A program made the translations under genes and the position numbers. Under the pieces are notes generated by a model that made no database searches, was not told where the DNA came from, and was given only the letters and a program-made list of their open reading frames with translations. This document shows, piece by piece, positions 34,875 through 43,070 of a DNA stretch of 44,021 bases. Source of the stretch: QQVM01 sp035341855 (lineage in GTDB: Bacteria > Bacteroidota > Bacteroidia > AKYH767-A > 2013-40CM-41-45); the NCBI GenBank assembly GCA_035341855.1, contig DAOQWA010000023.1, positions 1 to 44,021 of the forward strand, written 5' to 3'. Within the stretch, counting starts at the first letter, position 1. The number at the start of each line of letters is the position of its first letter.

Positions 34875-35136
34875 CCTGGATTTGATTTTACGTTTAATTT
34901 TCTTTTGTTTTATATAAACAACTATGATTCAGTCAAATAAAGTCAGAAGCGATAGACAAAATTTAATATATTACTATATTTTAAACACTTACAAACTTTT
35001 ATTCAGGCCAAATCAGCAAAGTGAAAAGAAAACGGTATACTACTATGCTCCAATTTTCATGAAATTCGCAGTTCAAAGATAAATATTTGGAGAACTCATA
35101 ATGTTTAAGTATAATTGCATTAAATCTAAACATCAA

Positions 35137-36021
35137 ATGAACAGGTATTCTATATCGGATCTGGAAACGATCTCAGGAATCAAGGCCCACACAATAAGAA
35201 TTTGGGAACAGCGCTATGATGCATTAAAGCCAATGCGTTCGCCGGGCAATACCCGCTATTATGACGATCAGCAGTTACGAAAACTACTGAACATAGTAAG
35301 TCTATCTGATACAGGGAAGAAAATATCAGAACTCTTCTCTCTATCTGACGAACAAATTAAAATATTGTTGGAGGAGCAAATAGAAAATCTTAAAGCAGCA
35401 AATATACAGTACGAGTATTTCATATCACAAATGCTGATTTCAGGACTCAGCTACAATGAGGCTGAATTTGAAAAACAATTCTCTGCATGTATACTTAGGT
35501 ATGGTCTGAAAAACACCTATCTAAAAATAATTCACCCGATGCTTGTTCGTATCGGTTTGGTTTGGGGTAAAGACGATTTATGTCCTTCACAAGAGCACTT
35601 TTTATCAAACCTCATCAGGCAAAAAATTATTTCCTCAATTGATGGTTTACCCTATCCAACAAATGATAAAAAAAACTGGCTGCTATTTTTGCCCAACGAA
35701 GAGTATCATGAAATAGGTCTTATCTATTCAAATTACCTGATTCGTGCTGCGGGACAAAAAACAGTTTATCTGGGAAGTAATGTACCATTTGACTCTGTCC
35801 TTTCAACAATACACGATATTACTCCAACTGACATCTTTCTGTTCTTCATTAGAAATCGATCTGTAGCTGAAGCACAAGAATATTTAACAGAAGTACGTAA
35901 GAGGTCTAAAAATGCGACAATCCATATATCAGGCAATAAAAAGTTAATTGAACAGCTTAGACTGGAGAAGAATATGTATTGGCATCAATCAGTTGAAGAT
36001 TTGGAAAAGAAGCTGACTTAA
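35137..36021 (+). CDS. carH: CarH/LitR-type B12-binding MerR regulator
   Basis: 294 residues from ATG 35137; an ATG at 35101 adds 12 codons that do not fit the family start. A MerR winged helix (YSISDLETISGIKAHTIRIWEQRY) is followed by a helical domain and a cobalamin-binding Rossmann domain. The light-sensor signature W-x9-EH is present (W143, E153, H154: WGKDDL...QEH), and the lower-ligand motif reads EYHEIG (H191; Glu replaces the usual Asp of DxHxxG), with YLGSNVP later. By family knowledge, adenosylcobalamin makes CarH a dark repressor of carotenoid genes, and light breaks the Co-C bond and frees the DNA. It lies 36 bases ahead of crtI. Without a bound cofactor shown, B12 use is inferred. 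Confidence 0.88.
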   Translation: MNRYSISDLETISGIKAHTIRIWEQRYDALKPMRSPGNTRYYDDQQLRKLLNIVSLSDTGKKISELFSLSDEQIKILLEEQIENLKAANIQYEYFISQMLISGLSYNEAEFEKQFSACILRYGLKNTYLKIIHPMLVRIGLVWGKDDLCPSQEHFLSNLIRQKIISSIDGLPYPTNDKKNWLLFLPNEEYHEIGLIYSNYLIRAAGQKTVYLGSNVPFDSVLSTIHDITPTDIFLFFIRNRSVAEAQEYLTEVRKRSKNATIHISGNKKLIEQLRLEKNMYWHQSVEDLEKKLT

Positions 36022-36057
36022 TTATAAACTGATATCAACCTTATATAATTTAAATAC

Positions 36058-37554
36058 ATGTCAAAAATTATAATCATAGGTGCCGGTTTTTCCGGTATTA
36101 GTGCAGCAGCTTATTTATCGGCTGCAGGCAATGAAGTGCATGTATTTGAGAAAAACGAGTCGGCAGGTGGTCGTGCAAGACAATTTAAAACATCATCCGG
36201 ATATGTATTTGACATGGGACCCAGTTGGTATTGGATGCCGGAAGTATTTGAAAAATTCTTTAATGATTTCGGCCATACCAGTTCTGATCACTACGATTTA
36301 AAATTATTGAACCCTTCCTTTGAAGTAGTATATGGAGTAAATGACACAATTGAAGTTCCTGAAAATTTTCAAGAATTATGTATTCTGTTTGAATCTATTG
36401 AAAAAGGCTCTGCTTCAAAACTTTTGAAATTCATGAAGGAGGCAGAATACAAGTACCAGACCGGAATGAATAATCTGATCTATAAGCCAGGCTTCTCCAT
36501 TTCAGAGCTAGTGAATCTTGAAACAATAAAAGGAGTATTCAGATTACAAGTGTTTTCTTCTTTCAGCAAACATGTTCGTAACTACTTCAGCAATCCAAAA
36601 TTAATTGCATTAATGGAGTTTCCGGTACTGTTTCTTGGAGCAATGCCTAAAAACACACCGGCACTTTACAGCTTAATGAACTATGCAGGGTTGAAATTAG
36701 GAACATGGTATCCACAAGGCGGATTTGGGACTGTAATTGATTCCATGAAAAAAATCGCTGAATTAAACGGAGCTGTTTTTCATTTCAATGCTCCGATAAA
36801 TAAGATCGAAATTGAAAACAACCGCGTAATTTCTGTCCTCGCTAATAACACAAGACACAATTGTGAAGGTGTCATTGCATCGGCAGACTACCATCATGTT
36901 GAAAGCAAGCTATTGCCGGATGAATACCGAAACTATGATGATAGTTACTGGAAAAACAAAACTTTTGCACCTTCTTGTCTGATTTACTATTTGGGAGTCC
37001 GCAAAAAAATCAAATCCCTTCATCATCACACCTTGTTCTTTGATGAAAGTCTTGATCAGCATGCGAAAGAAATATACGAAGATCCGAAGTGGCCTGAAAA
37101 ACCATTGTTCTATGTCTGTTGTCCTTCAAAGTCAGACGACAGCGTAGCTCCAAATGGTCATGAAAATCTCTTCATGCTAATGCCACTTGCATCCGGTTTA
37201 GAAGACGATGAGAATACCCGAGAAAAATATTTTAAAATAATGCTTTCCCGATTGGAAACTCTGACAAATGAAAATATTGAATCATTTATTGACTATAAAA
37301 AAAGCTATTGCGTTAATGACTTCATAGTTGATTACAATTCCTATAATGGCAATGCATATGGATTGGCAAATACATTAACGCAAACAGCATTCCTAAAACC
37401 AAAGTTAAAAAACAATATTATAAGCAATTTATTCTATGCAGGACAACTCACAGTACCGGGTCCCGGTGTCCCACCTTCCATAATTTCAGGAAAAATTGCA
37501 GCTCAACAATTGGCATTACAATTAAACAAACCAAAATATGAAGCATCTTTTTGA
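36058..37554 (+). CDS. crtI: Phytoene desaturase
   Basis: 498 residues, normal length for CrtI. The N-terminal FAD-binding Rossmann motif is IIIGAGFSGISAAAYL with FEKNESAGGRA. The C-terminal motif is FYAGQLTVPGPGVPPSIISG, highly conserved in CrtI. It inserts double bonds into phytoene, normally four steps to lycopene, as a membrane-associated flavoenzyme. It is the first gene after the carH-like regulator and overlaps crtB by 17 bases. Confidence 0.95.
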   Translation: MSKIIIIGAGFSGISAAAYLSAAGNEVHVFEKNESAGGRARQFKTSSGYVFDMGPSWYWMPEVFEKFFNDFGHTSSDHYDLKLLNPSFEVVYGVNDTIEVPENFQELCILFESIEKGSASKLLKFMKEAEYKYQTGMNNLIYKPGFSISELVNLETIKGVFRLQVFSSFSKHVRNYFSNPKLIALMEFPVLFLGAMPKNTPALYSLMNYAGLKLGTWYPQGGFGTVIDSMKKIAELNGAVFHFNAPINKIEIENNRVISVLANNTRHNCEGVIASADYHHVESKLLPDEYRNYDDSYWKNKTFAPSCLIYYLGVRKKIKSLHHHTLFFDESLDQHAKEIYEDPKWPEKPLFYVCCPSKSDDSVAPNGHENLFMLMPLASGLEDDENTREKYFKIMLSRLETLTNENIESFIDYKKSYCVNDFIVDYNSYNGNAYGLANTLTQTAFLKPKLKNNIISNLFYAGQLTVPGPGVPPSIISGKIAAQQLALQLNKPKYEASF

Positions 37555-38374
37555 TAGTTTATCAGTCCAGTGCAGTAAAATAACAACCCGCAACTACAGC
37601 ACCAGTTTTTCCCTTGGGATATATTTTCTAAACAGGAAATTGCAAAATCCAATCTACTCAATATATGGTTTGGTACGATTTGCGGATGAAATAGTCGATA
37701 GTTTTGAAGGATACGACAAGGCTTACTTGCTTTCAAAATTCAAATCTGAAACATATGAATCTATAGAACATAAGATTTCTTTAAATCCTATATTAAATTC
37801 ATTTCAACAAGTTGTCCATGAATATTCCATACCCCTTGATCTTATAGAAACCTTTTTCAATAGCATGGAAATGGACCTTAAGAAAATAGATTATTCCAAA
37901 GAAACATATAATCAATATATTCTTGGTTCAGCAGAAGTAGTTGGCCTGATGTGCCTTGCTGTATTTACGGAAGGGAACAAAAAGAAATACGATGAATTGA
38001 AGCCCTTTGCCATGAAACTTGGTTCAGCCTTTCAAAAAGTAAATTTCTTGAGGGATATAAAGGCAGATTATCATTCTCTGGGAAGAACATATTTCCCTGA
38101 AGTTGATATTCAAAACTTCAGTGCCATAGATAAAAGGAAGATCGAAATAGAAATTGAATCTGATTTTAAGGAGGCTTTGACAGGGATAAGAAAACTTCCT
38201 TCGTCATCAAGAAGTGGTGTTTATTTAGCATACGTCTACTATACGGCATTATTCAAAAAGATAAAAAACTTATCAGCGAATAAAGTTCTGACAGAAAGAA
38301 TCAGAATCAGTAATGGCGAAAAATTCGGATTGATGCTAAACAGCTTGTTTCAACACAAATTAAATCGAATTTAA
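37538..38374 (+). CDS. crtB: Phytoene synthase
   Basis: 278 residues. Both aspartate-rich motifs of squalene/phytoene synthases are present: ADEIVD in RFADEIVDSF and RDIKAD in FLRDIKADYHSLGRTYFP. It condenses two geranylgeranyl diphosphates into phytoene. It overlaps crtI, which suggests coupled translation. The residue spacing fits CrtB better than a squalene synthase, as does the operon. Confidence 0.95.
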   Translation: MKHLFDSLSVQCSKITTRNYSTSFSLGIYFLNRKLQNPIYSIYGLVRFADEIVDSFEGYDKAYLLSKFKSETYESIEHKISLNPILNSFQQVVHEYSIPLDLIETFFNSMEMDLKKIDYSKETYNQYILGSAEVVGLMCLAVFTEGNKKKYDELKPFAMKLGSAFQKVNFLRDIKADYHSLGRTYFPEVDIQNFSAIDKRKIEIEIESDFKEALTGIRKLPSSSRSGVYLAYVYYTALFKKIKNLSANKVLTERIRISNGEKFGLMLNSLFQHKLNRI

Positions 38375-38383
38375 TTTATTAAC

Positions 38384-38935
38384 ATGGAAAACTATTTGGT
38401 ACTTGTTGATGAAAAAGATCAGCAATGGGGTAAGTTGGAAAAGGAACTGGTGCATAAATTAGGGTTACTTCACCGTGCATTTTCGGTTTTTATATTTAAC
38501 TCGACAGGAGAACTGATGCTGCAACAAAGAGCTGATGATAAATACCATTCAGCTGGTTTATGGACCAATACCTGTTGCAGCCACCCGCAATTTGGCGAAG
38601 ATCTCAAGCCGGCTATTGATCGCAGGTTAAAGGAAGAGATGGGAATGAAATGTCAAACTGAATTTGCCTTTAGTTTTATTTATAAGGCAAAATTTATTAA
38701 TGGCTTAACTGAACATGAGTTTGATCATGTCTATTTTGGTATTTCAGATGAAAATCCGACCCCTGAAAAATCTGAGGTAAAAAACTGGCGCTACACTACA
38801 TTGGAAGATCTTGAGAAAGAAATTCAAGATCATCCTGAAAATTTTACACAGTGGTTAAAGATCTGTATGCCGGCTGTCAAAAATTATTTCAATGGATCTT
38901 TCAAACAAAAATTTCTTCAAAATGCATCTGTATAA
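38384..38935 (+). CDS. idi: Isopentenyl-diphosphate delta-isomerase, type I
   Basis: 183 residues, Nudix fold. Catalytic Cys lies in TNTCCSHP, and the Nudix-like helix is RRLKEEMGM; Glu and metal-binding His residues occur in EHEFDHVY. It interconverts IPP and DMAPP, raising precursor supply for carotenoids. Ten codons beyond are shared with the SRPBCC frame: the next gene's ATG lies 14 bases inside this one. Confidence 0.95.
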   Translation: MENYLVLVDEKDQQWGKLEKELVHKLGLLHRAFSVFIFNSTGELMLQQRADDKYHSAGLWTNTCCSHPQFGEDLKPAIDRRLKEEMGMKCQTEFAFSFIYKAKFINGLTEHEFDHVYFGISDENPTPEKSEVKNWRYTTLEDLEKEIQDHPENFTQWLKICMPAVKNYFNGSFKQKFLQNASV

Positions 38936-39374
38936 GACTGAACAGTTCTTGCCGGTTAGCAAAGCCAAGGCATGGGCTTTTTTTTCATCGCCAAACAATT
39001 TGGCCTTAATTACACCACCAGAAATGGAATTCAAGATCTTGGGTTCTGTAAAGGACACAGGTATTTATGAAGGTATGAAAATAGATTATTCCGTTAAACC
39101 ACTTTGGGGCTTCCCTGTTCACTGGCAAACAGAAATCTGTAAGGTGGACGATAAAAATTACTTTACTGACCGACAATTGATAGGACCTTATACCTCCTGG
39201 GAACACACACATACCTTTTTAGAAAAAGACGGTGGTGTATTGATGCAGGATGTAGTGAATTACAAAATTCCTTTAGGTCCCTTAGGAAAGTTATTGAATT
39301 CACTGCTTATCCAAAGAAAAATAAAAGAAATATTTGACTATAGAAGAAAAGTACTTGAAACAATGTTTGTTTAA
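38922..39374 (+). CDS. SRPBCC-fold (START-like) protein inside the carotenoid operon
   Basis: 150 residues from ATG 38922 (MHLYKTEQFLPVSKAKAW...). An ATG at 38892 is also in frame but gives an extension overlapping idi by 44 bases. The fold is a polyketide-cyclase/START-like ligand pocket: a first strand and helix (VSKAKAWAFFSSPNNL), the ITPPEMEF turn, then WQTEI, then a long C-terminal helix after YKIPLGPLGKLLN. The family binds hydrophobic molecules and seldom has catalysis. Its place between idi and crtZ suggests handling of a carotenoid or lipid intermediate, but this is inference. Confidence 0.8.
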   Translation: MHLYKTEQFLPVSKAKAWAFFSSPNNLALITPPEMEFKILGSVKDTGIYEGMKIDYSVKPLWGFPVHWQTEICKVDDKNYFTDRQLIGPYTSWEHTHTFLEKDGGVLMQDVVNYKIPLGPLGKLLNSLLIQRKIKEIFDYRRKVLETMFV

Positions 39375-39375
39375 A

Positions 39376-39849
39376 ATGGGAAATTTAATCTTCAATATAA
39401 GTATCGTATTTATCTCATTTATCAGTATGGAAGCTGTCGCATGGTCAACTCATAAATACATCATGCATGGCTTGTTGTGGACATTGCATAAAGATCACCA
39501 CAAACGAGAATCAAAAGGCTTTTTAGAACACAATGATTTTTTCTTTTTGATTTTTGCCTTGCCTGGTATTGCAGGCTTGTATTTTGGCATGAAAAACAAT
39601 TACGATTATTTATTCTGGATTGGATTAGGTATCACATTGTATGGCCTTACATACTTTATAGTGCATGACATTTTTATTCATCAGCGGTTCAGGCTGTTTA
39701 GAAATACAAAAAACTACTACTTAATAGCTATACGAAGAGCACATAAAGTCCATCATAAGCATTTAGGAAAGAAGGAGGGTGAATGTTTTGGGATGCTCTG
39801 GGTACCCTTCAAATATTTTATGAATACTAATAATAGAAACTCAACATGA
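39376..39849 (+). CDS. crtZ: Beta-carotene hydroxylase
   Basis: 157 residues from the ATG at 39376, one base after the previous stop; a TTG 14 codons earlier is open but lies inside that gene. Four His motifs of the fatty-acid hydroxylase superfamily are visible: HKYIMH, HKDHHKR, HDIFIHQR and HKVHHKHLGKKEGECFGMLW. It adds the 3- and 3'-hydroxyls of zeaxanthin and sits in the inner membrane (about four hydrophobic segments). The stop overlaps the cyclase start by four bases. Confidence 0.93.
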   Translation: MGNLIFNISIVFISFISMEAVAWSTHKYIMHGLLWTLHKDHHKRESKGFLEHNDFFFLIFALPGIAGLYFGMKNNYDYLFWIGLGITLYGLTYFIVHDIFIHQRFRLFRNTKNYYLIAIRRAHKVHHKHLGKKEGECFGMLWVPFKYFMNTNNRNST

Positions 39850-40565
39850 TCTCAACTTACTTGTGGGTTAATTTTCTTTCGATAATCATTCCATTGATCT
39901 TTTCGTTTCACCCTAAACTGAACTTTCACAAAAATTTCAAGGCTTTCTTTTTGTCAAACATCATAACTGCGATATTATTTATTGCATGGGATATCAAATT
40001 TACAGATATGCAGGTATGGGGATTTAACCCCAATCATTTATCCGGTATCAATATTGTCAATTTACCGATAGAAGAAGTCATGTTCTTTTTTTGTATTCCT
40101 TTTGCATGTATGTTCACCTATCATTCACTAAATATTATTTTCAATGTCTCATGGAACCTAAAAATTGAAAACATATTTGTTCTCAGTTTTTCCGGCATAC
40201 TTCTTTTTACAGGGGCTTATTTTTATGACAAACTCTATACTTCAACAACCTTTATAAGCCTTGGAATCTTACTGCTAATTTTGAAGTATTATGCGAAAGT
40301 AAATTGGCTGGCTAAACTTGCCTTCACTTATCCTATACTGCTCATTCCCTTTTTTATAGTAAATGGTGTTCTTACTGGGAGTTGGATAGATGAACCGATA
40401 GTTTGGTATGACAATTCAGAAAATCTTGGTATCCGGCTTTTCACCATACCAATTGAAGATGTTTTTTACGGATTCGAGCTTATAATGCTGAACATTTATT
40501 TTTATGAACTAATAAAAGTTAAGCTCGAAACTATGCAACTTAATAAGCAATATATTTTACAGTAA
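39846..40565 (+). CDS. crtYcd: Lycopene cyclase, fused CrtYc-CrtYd type
   Basis: 239 residues, six or seven membrane segments. Each half carries the cyclase-domain motif: PIEEVMFFFCIPFA near 75-90 and PIEDVFYGFELIM near 195-215, the known double-domain arrangement of the bacterial CrtYc/CrtYd (and archaeal, fungal) cyclases. It converts lycopene to beta-carotene. It is the last gene of the operon and overlaps crtZ by four bases. The gene after it starts 208 bases later. Confidence 0.9.
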   Translation: MISTYLWVNFLSIIIPLIFSFHPKLNFHKNFKAFFLSNIITAILFIAWDIKFTDMQVWGFNPNHLSGINIVNLPIEEVMFFFCIPFACMFTYHSLNIIFNVSWNLKIENIFVLSFSGILLFTGAYFYDKLYTSTTFISLGILLLILKYYAKVNWLAKLAFTYPILLIPFFIVNGVLTGSWIDEPIVWYDNSENLGIRLFTIPIEDVFYGFELIMLNIYFYELIKVKLETMQLNKQYILQ

Positions 40566-40773
40566 TTTTCATTCCGGAGAAGATCAATAATTTTATAATT
40601 CGGCTCAGGTCCTTTTAATTTCAGGCAGTAGCGGCTTTTTAAATGTTTATCCCTTTATACTCGTGAAAATTGCCAAGAAAATGATCCTTTCATTTTAAAA
40701 CTGACATTGCACCTACCGGTTAGTTGTTAATATCAGATAAATTACTAAATTTAAAATTCCAAATTGAGATCGA

Positions 40774-42120
40774 ATGAAAAAAATACTACTGTTACTGAGT
40801 TTTTATTGCTGTTTGACCATTCAGATATCCGCTCAAACAAGCATTACTGTTATGGAGAATATTATCTTTTATGATGGTTACGCTTCCATTGTAACCAGTC
40901 CACCTCCTCCGGCAGGAGTAATACAACATCGCAATGATTTATTCGCCCGAAAGCTGACCAGTTCTGAGCTTTCATCTATAGGTACTACCTTACAAATGGA
41001 TGTGATGATAGGGGCACTCTGTGATAACTATGATCGGATTGGTAGTGTGAATATGGCTTTGGTGCCGGTTGGTTCAAGCACTTATCATCCGGACAGTGTG
41101 CAACGTATAGAATTAGGACGATTCATCACACCTTTCATGAATAAAAATATTCAACCTGATTCTGTCCCTTATACTTTTAACATTGATAATATTTCCATGC
41201 TTTTGAAAGATACTGTAATCACCAATAGTTATGACATCTGGATCGAGTTACAGGTATTTGGTGTTCCCTATGCAGCACAGACACAGGTCGCAGGATGTTC
41301 CGGTCGCAATGATGTGTTTAAGGGCAGAGTGAGATTTGTCACCAATACTTCAGCTCCCGGGCAAAACAACAATGTGCTAATGCCATTATTCTTCTATCAA
41401 AATTTTAATAACTATCAGGTTGGAGCAACAGATGTTTTAGGAACTACACAGAAAACACTGGTATTTGACGTTCCACAAGACTTAACAGACGTTACTCTAT
41501 ATCTAATAACATCTAACCATGGTGCCAATGCCGGTGGAGAAGAATACAACAGAAGATATCATTACGTTTATTTTGATAATGTATCTCAGCTTTCTTACAA
41601 GCCGGGCCGTACAAGCTGTGAACCATTTCGACAATACAATACTCAGTCGAACGGAATATATGGCACTACACCTATGAGCGATTCACAGTGGCAATCATTT
41701 AGTAATTGGTGTCCTGGTGATGTGATCGATATTCGTACAATTAACCTCGGTGCAGTGAACGCGGGGAGTCATACTTTTTTTATCCGTGTTCCGGCAGCAG
41801 TATTTGCAGGGGGACAAGGTAACTTTCCTATGTCATTATATTTGCAGGGAAAAAATAATGGTATTGCTTCAGGGTTGAGTCAAAGTGAAAATCATTCAGA
41901 AATTTTTTCGGTCTACCCCAATCCTACACAGGGACAATTTACACTGGAGCTCGATAACGAAAGTGCAGAAATAACTATCTCTGATGTCCTTGGAAAGGAA
42001 CTTTTGAAAAGAGAGACAATCTCAAAAACAACAAATTTTCAAATTGATGCGGCAGGTGTATATGTACTGCAGGTTAAAACTGACAAAGGCATGAGCAGTA
42101 AGAAAATTGTTGTGAATTGA
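40774..42120 (+). CDS. PNGase F-like peptide N-glycosidase, T9SS-exported
   Basis: 448 residues, signal peptide about 1-20. The N- and C-terminal PNGase F domains are recognisable: CDNYDR at 83-88 (Asp87 matches the catalytic aspartate of CDEWDR), ELGRFITPF, the Glu pair in NAGGEEYNRRYH (256/257, at the position of the catalytic Glu), and WCPGDVIDI matching WCPG of PNGase F. A T9SS type-A tail follows (about 375-448, FSVYPNPTQGQF). It may release N-glycans from glycoproteins in the environment. The other active-site Glu could not be placed with certainty, so activity is not assured. Confidence 0.8.
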   Translation: MKKILLLLSFYCCLTIQISAQTSITVMENIIFYDGYASIVTSPPPPAGVIQHRNDLFARKLTSSELSSIGTTLQMDVMIGALCDNYDRIGSVNMALVPVGSSTYHPDSVQRIELGRFITPFMNKNIQPDSVPYTFNIDNISMLLKDTVITNSYDIWIELQVFGVPYAAQTQVAGCSGRNDVFKGRVRFVTNTSAPGQNNNVLMPLFFYQNFNNYQVGATDVLGTTQKTLVFDVPQDLTDVTLYLITSNHGANAGGEEYNRRYHYVYFDNVSQLSYKPGRTSCEPFRQYNTQSNGIYGTTPMSDSQWQSFSNWCPGDVIDIRTINLGAVNAGSHTFFIRVPAAVFAGGQGNFPMSLYLQGKNNGIASGLSQSENHSEIFSVYPNPTQGQFTLELDNESAEITISDVLGKELLKRETISKTTNFQIDAAGVYVLQVKTDKGMSSKKIVVN

Positions 42121-42138
42121 TCTATTCCAAAGTTCAAC

Positions 42139-42166
42139 ATTAATAAATGCCTTTGAATTTATTAAT
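42139..42166 (+). terminator. Weak AT-rich hairpin, possible terminator
   Basis: A perfect 9-bp inverted repeat (ATTAATAAA/TTTATTAAT) 18 bases after the stop of the PNGase F-like gene, with Ts some 12 bases further on. The stem is all A-T and the T run is late, so efficiency is doubtful. Confidence 0.35.
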
Positions 42167-42227
42167 ATGTTATTATGTTTTTTAAAGCTGTGAAAAGCAA
42201 AAAGATTTTGATCATGTATTTGATGAC

Positions 42228-43016
42228 ATGGAAATTAAGTATGACAAAATTGGCATAGGATATAACACTACAAGAAAGGCTGATCCTTTTCTTTTAGATA
42301 GATTATACTTTTTCTTAAATCCGAAATCCGGACAAATGTATCTTGATGTTGGATGTGGAACAGGAAATTATACCTGTTCATTAGCTGACCGGGGAGTACA
42401 GTTTACAGGATTAGATCCTTCAGAAAAAATGCTCAATGAAGCCAGAGAAAAAAATCCAAAACTTAACTGGGTGCTTGGTACAGCTGAGCAAATTCCATTT
42501 GAGGATAAAACTTTTGCCGGAGCAATCGCAACCTTGACAATTCACCATTGGACGGATCTCACAAAGTCATTCAAGGAGATCAGCAGAGTATTGACCGACG
42601 AAGGAAGATTGGTGATCTTCACTTCTACTCCTCAACAAATGAAAGGCTATTGGTTGAATCACTACTTTCCGGAAATGCTTAGGGCATCAATTATTCAAAT
42701 GCCTTCTTTAGAGCTAATACATGAAGCTTTGAATAATTCAGGGTTAAAAATAAGTGCTCAGGAAAAATACTTTATAAAAGACGACCTACAAGATTCCTTT
42801 TTGCAAGTCGGAAAGAACAATCCGGAATATTATTTTGACGAAAGAATCAGGGCAGGAATTTCATCATTCTCTGCTTTGGGGAATATATCGGAAGTAATAG
42901 AAGGATTAACGAAACTCCGGAACGATATTGATGATGGCACCTTTGAAAGAATTAGACAGGAATATGAGAGCGAAGAAGGTGATTATCTATTTCTTCGAAT
43001 TGATAAAACGAAATAA
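42228..43016 (+). CDS. Class I SAM-dependent methyltransferase
   Basis: 262 residues. Methyltransf_11/UbiE-like core: the SAM-binding loop LDVGCGTGNYT, GLDPSEKML, the acidic motif near GTAEQIPFEDKTFAGAIATLTIHHW, and ISRVLTDEGRLVIFT. The C-terminal 100 residues would hold the acceptor site. Acceptor unknown. It stands alone, between the glycosidase gene and a DUF6624-like gene. Confidence 0.88.
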   Translation: MEIKYDKIGIGYNTTRKADPFLLDRLYFFLNPKSGQMYLDVGCGTGNYTCSLADRGVQFTGLDPSEKMLNEAREKNPKLNWVLGTAEQIPFEDKTFAGAIATLTIHHWTDLTKSFKEISRVLTDEGRLVIFTSTPQQMKGYWLNHYFPEMLRASIIQMPSLELIHEALNNSGLKISAQEKYFIKDDLQDSFLQVGKNNPEYYFDERIRAGISSFSALGNISEVIEGLTKLRNDIDDGTFERIRQEYESEEGDYLFLRIDKTK

Positions 43017-43070
43017 ATCAACGAATCGAACCGTATTGAATCTTTATACACTGAACTAATCATTAAAAAT

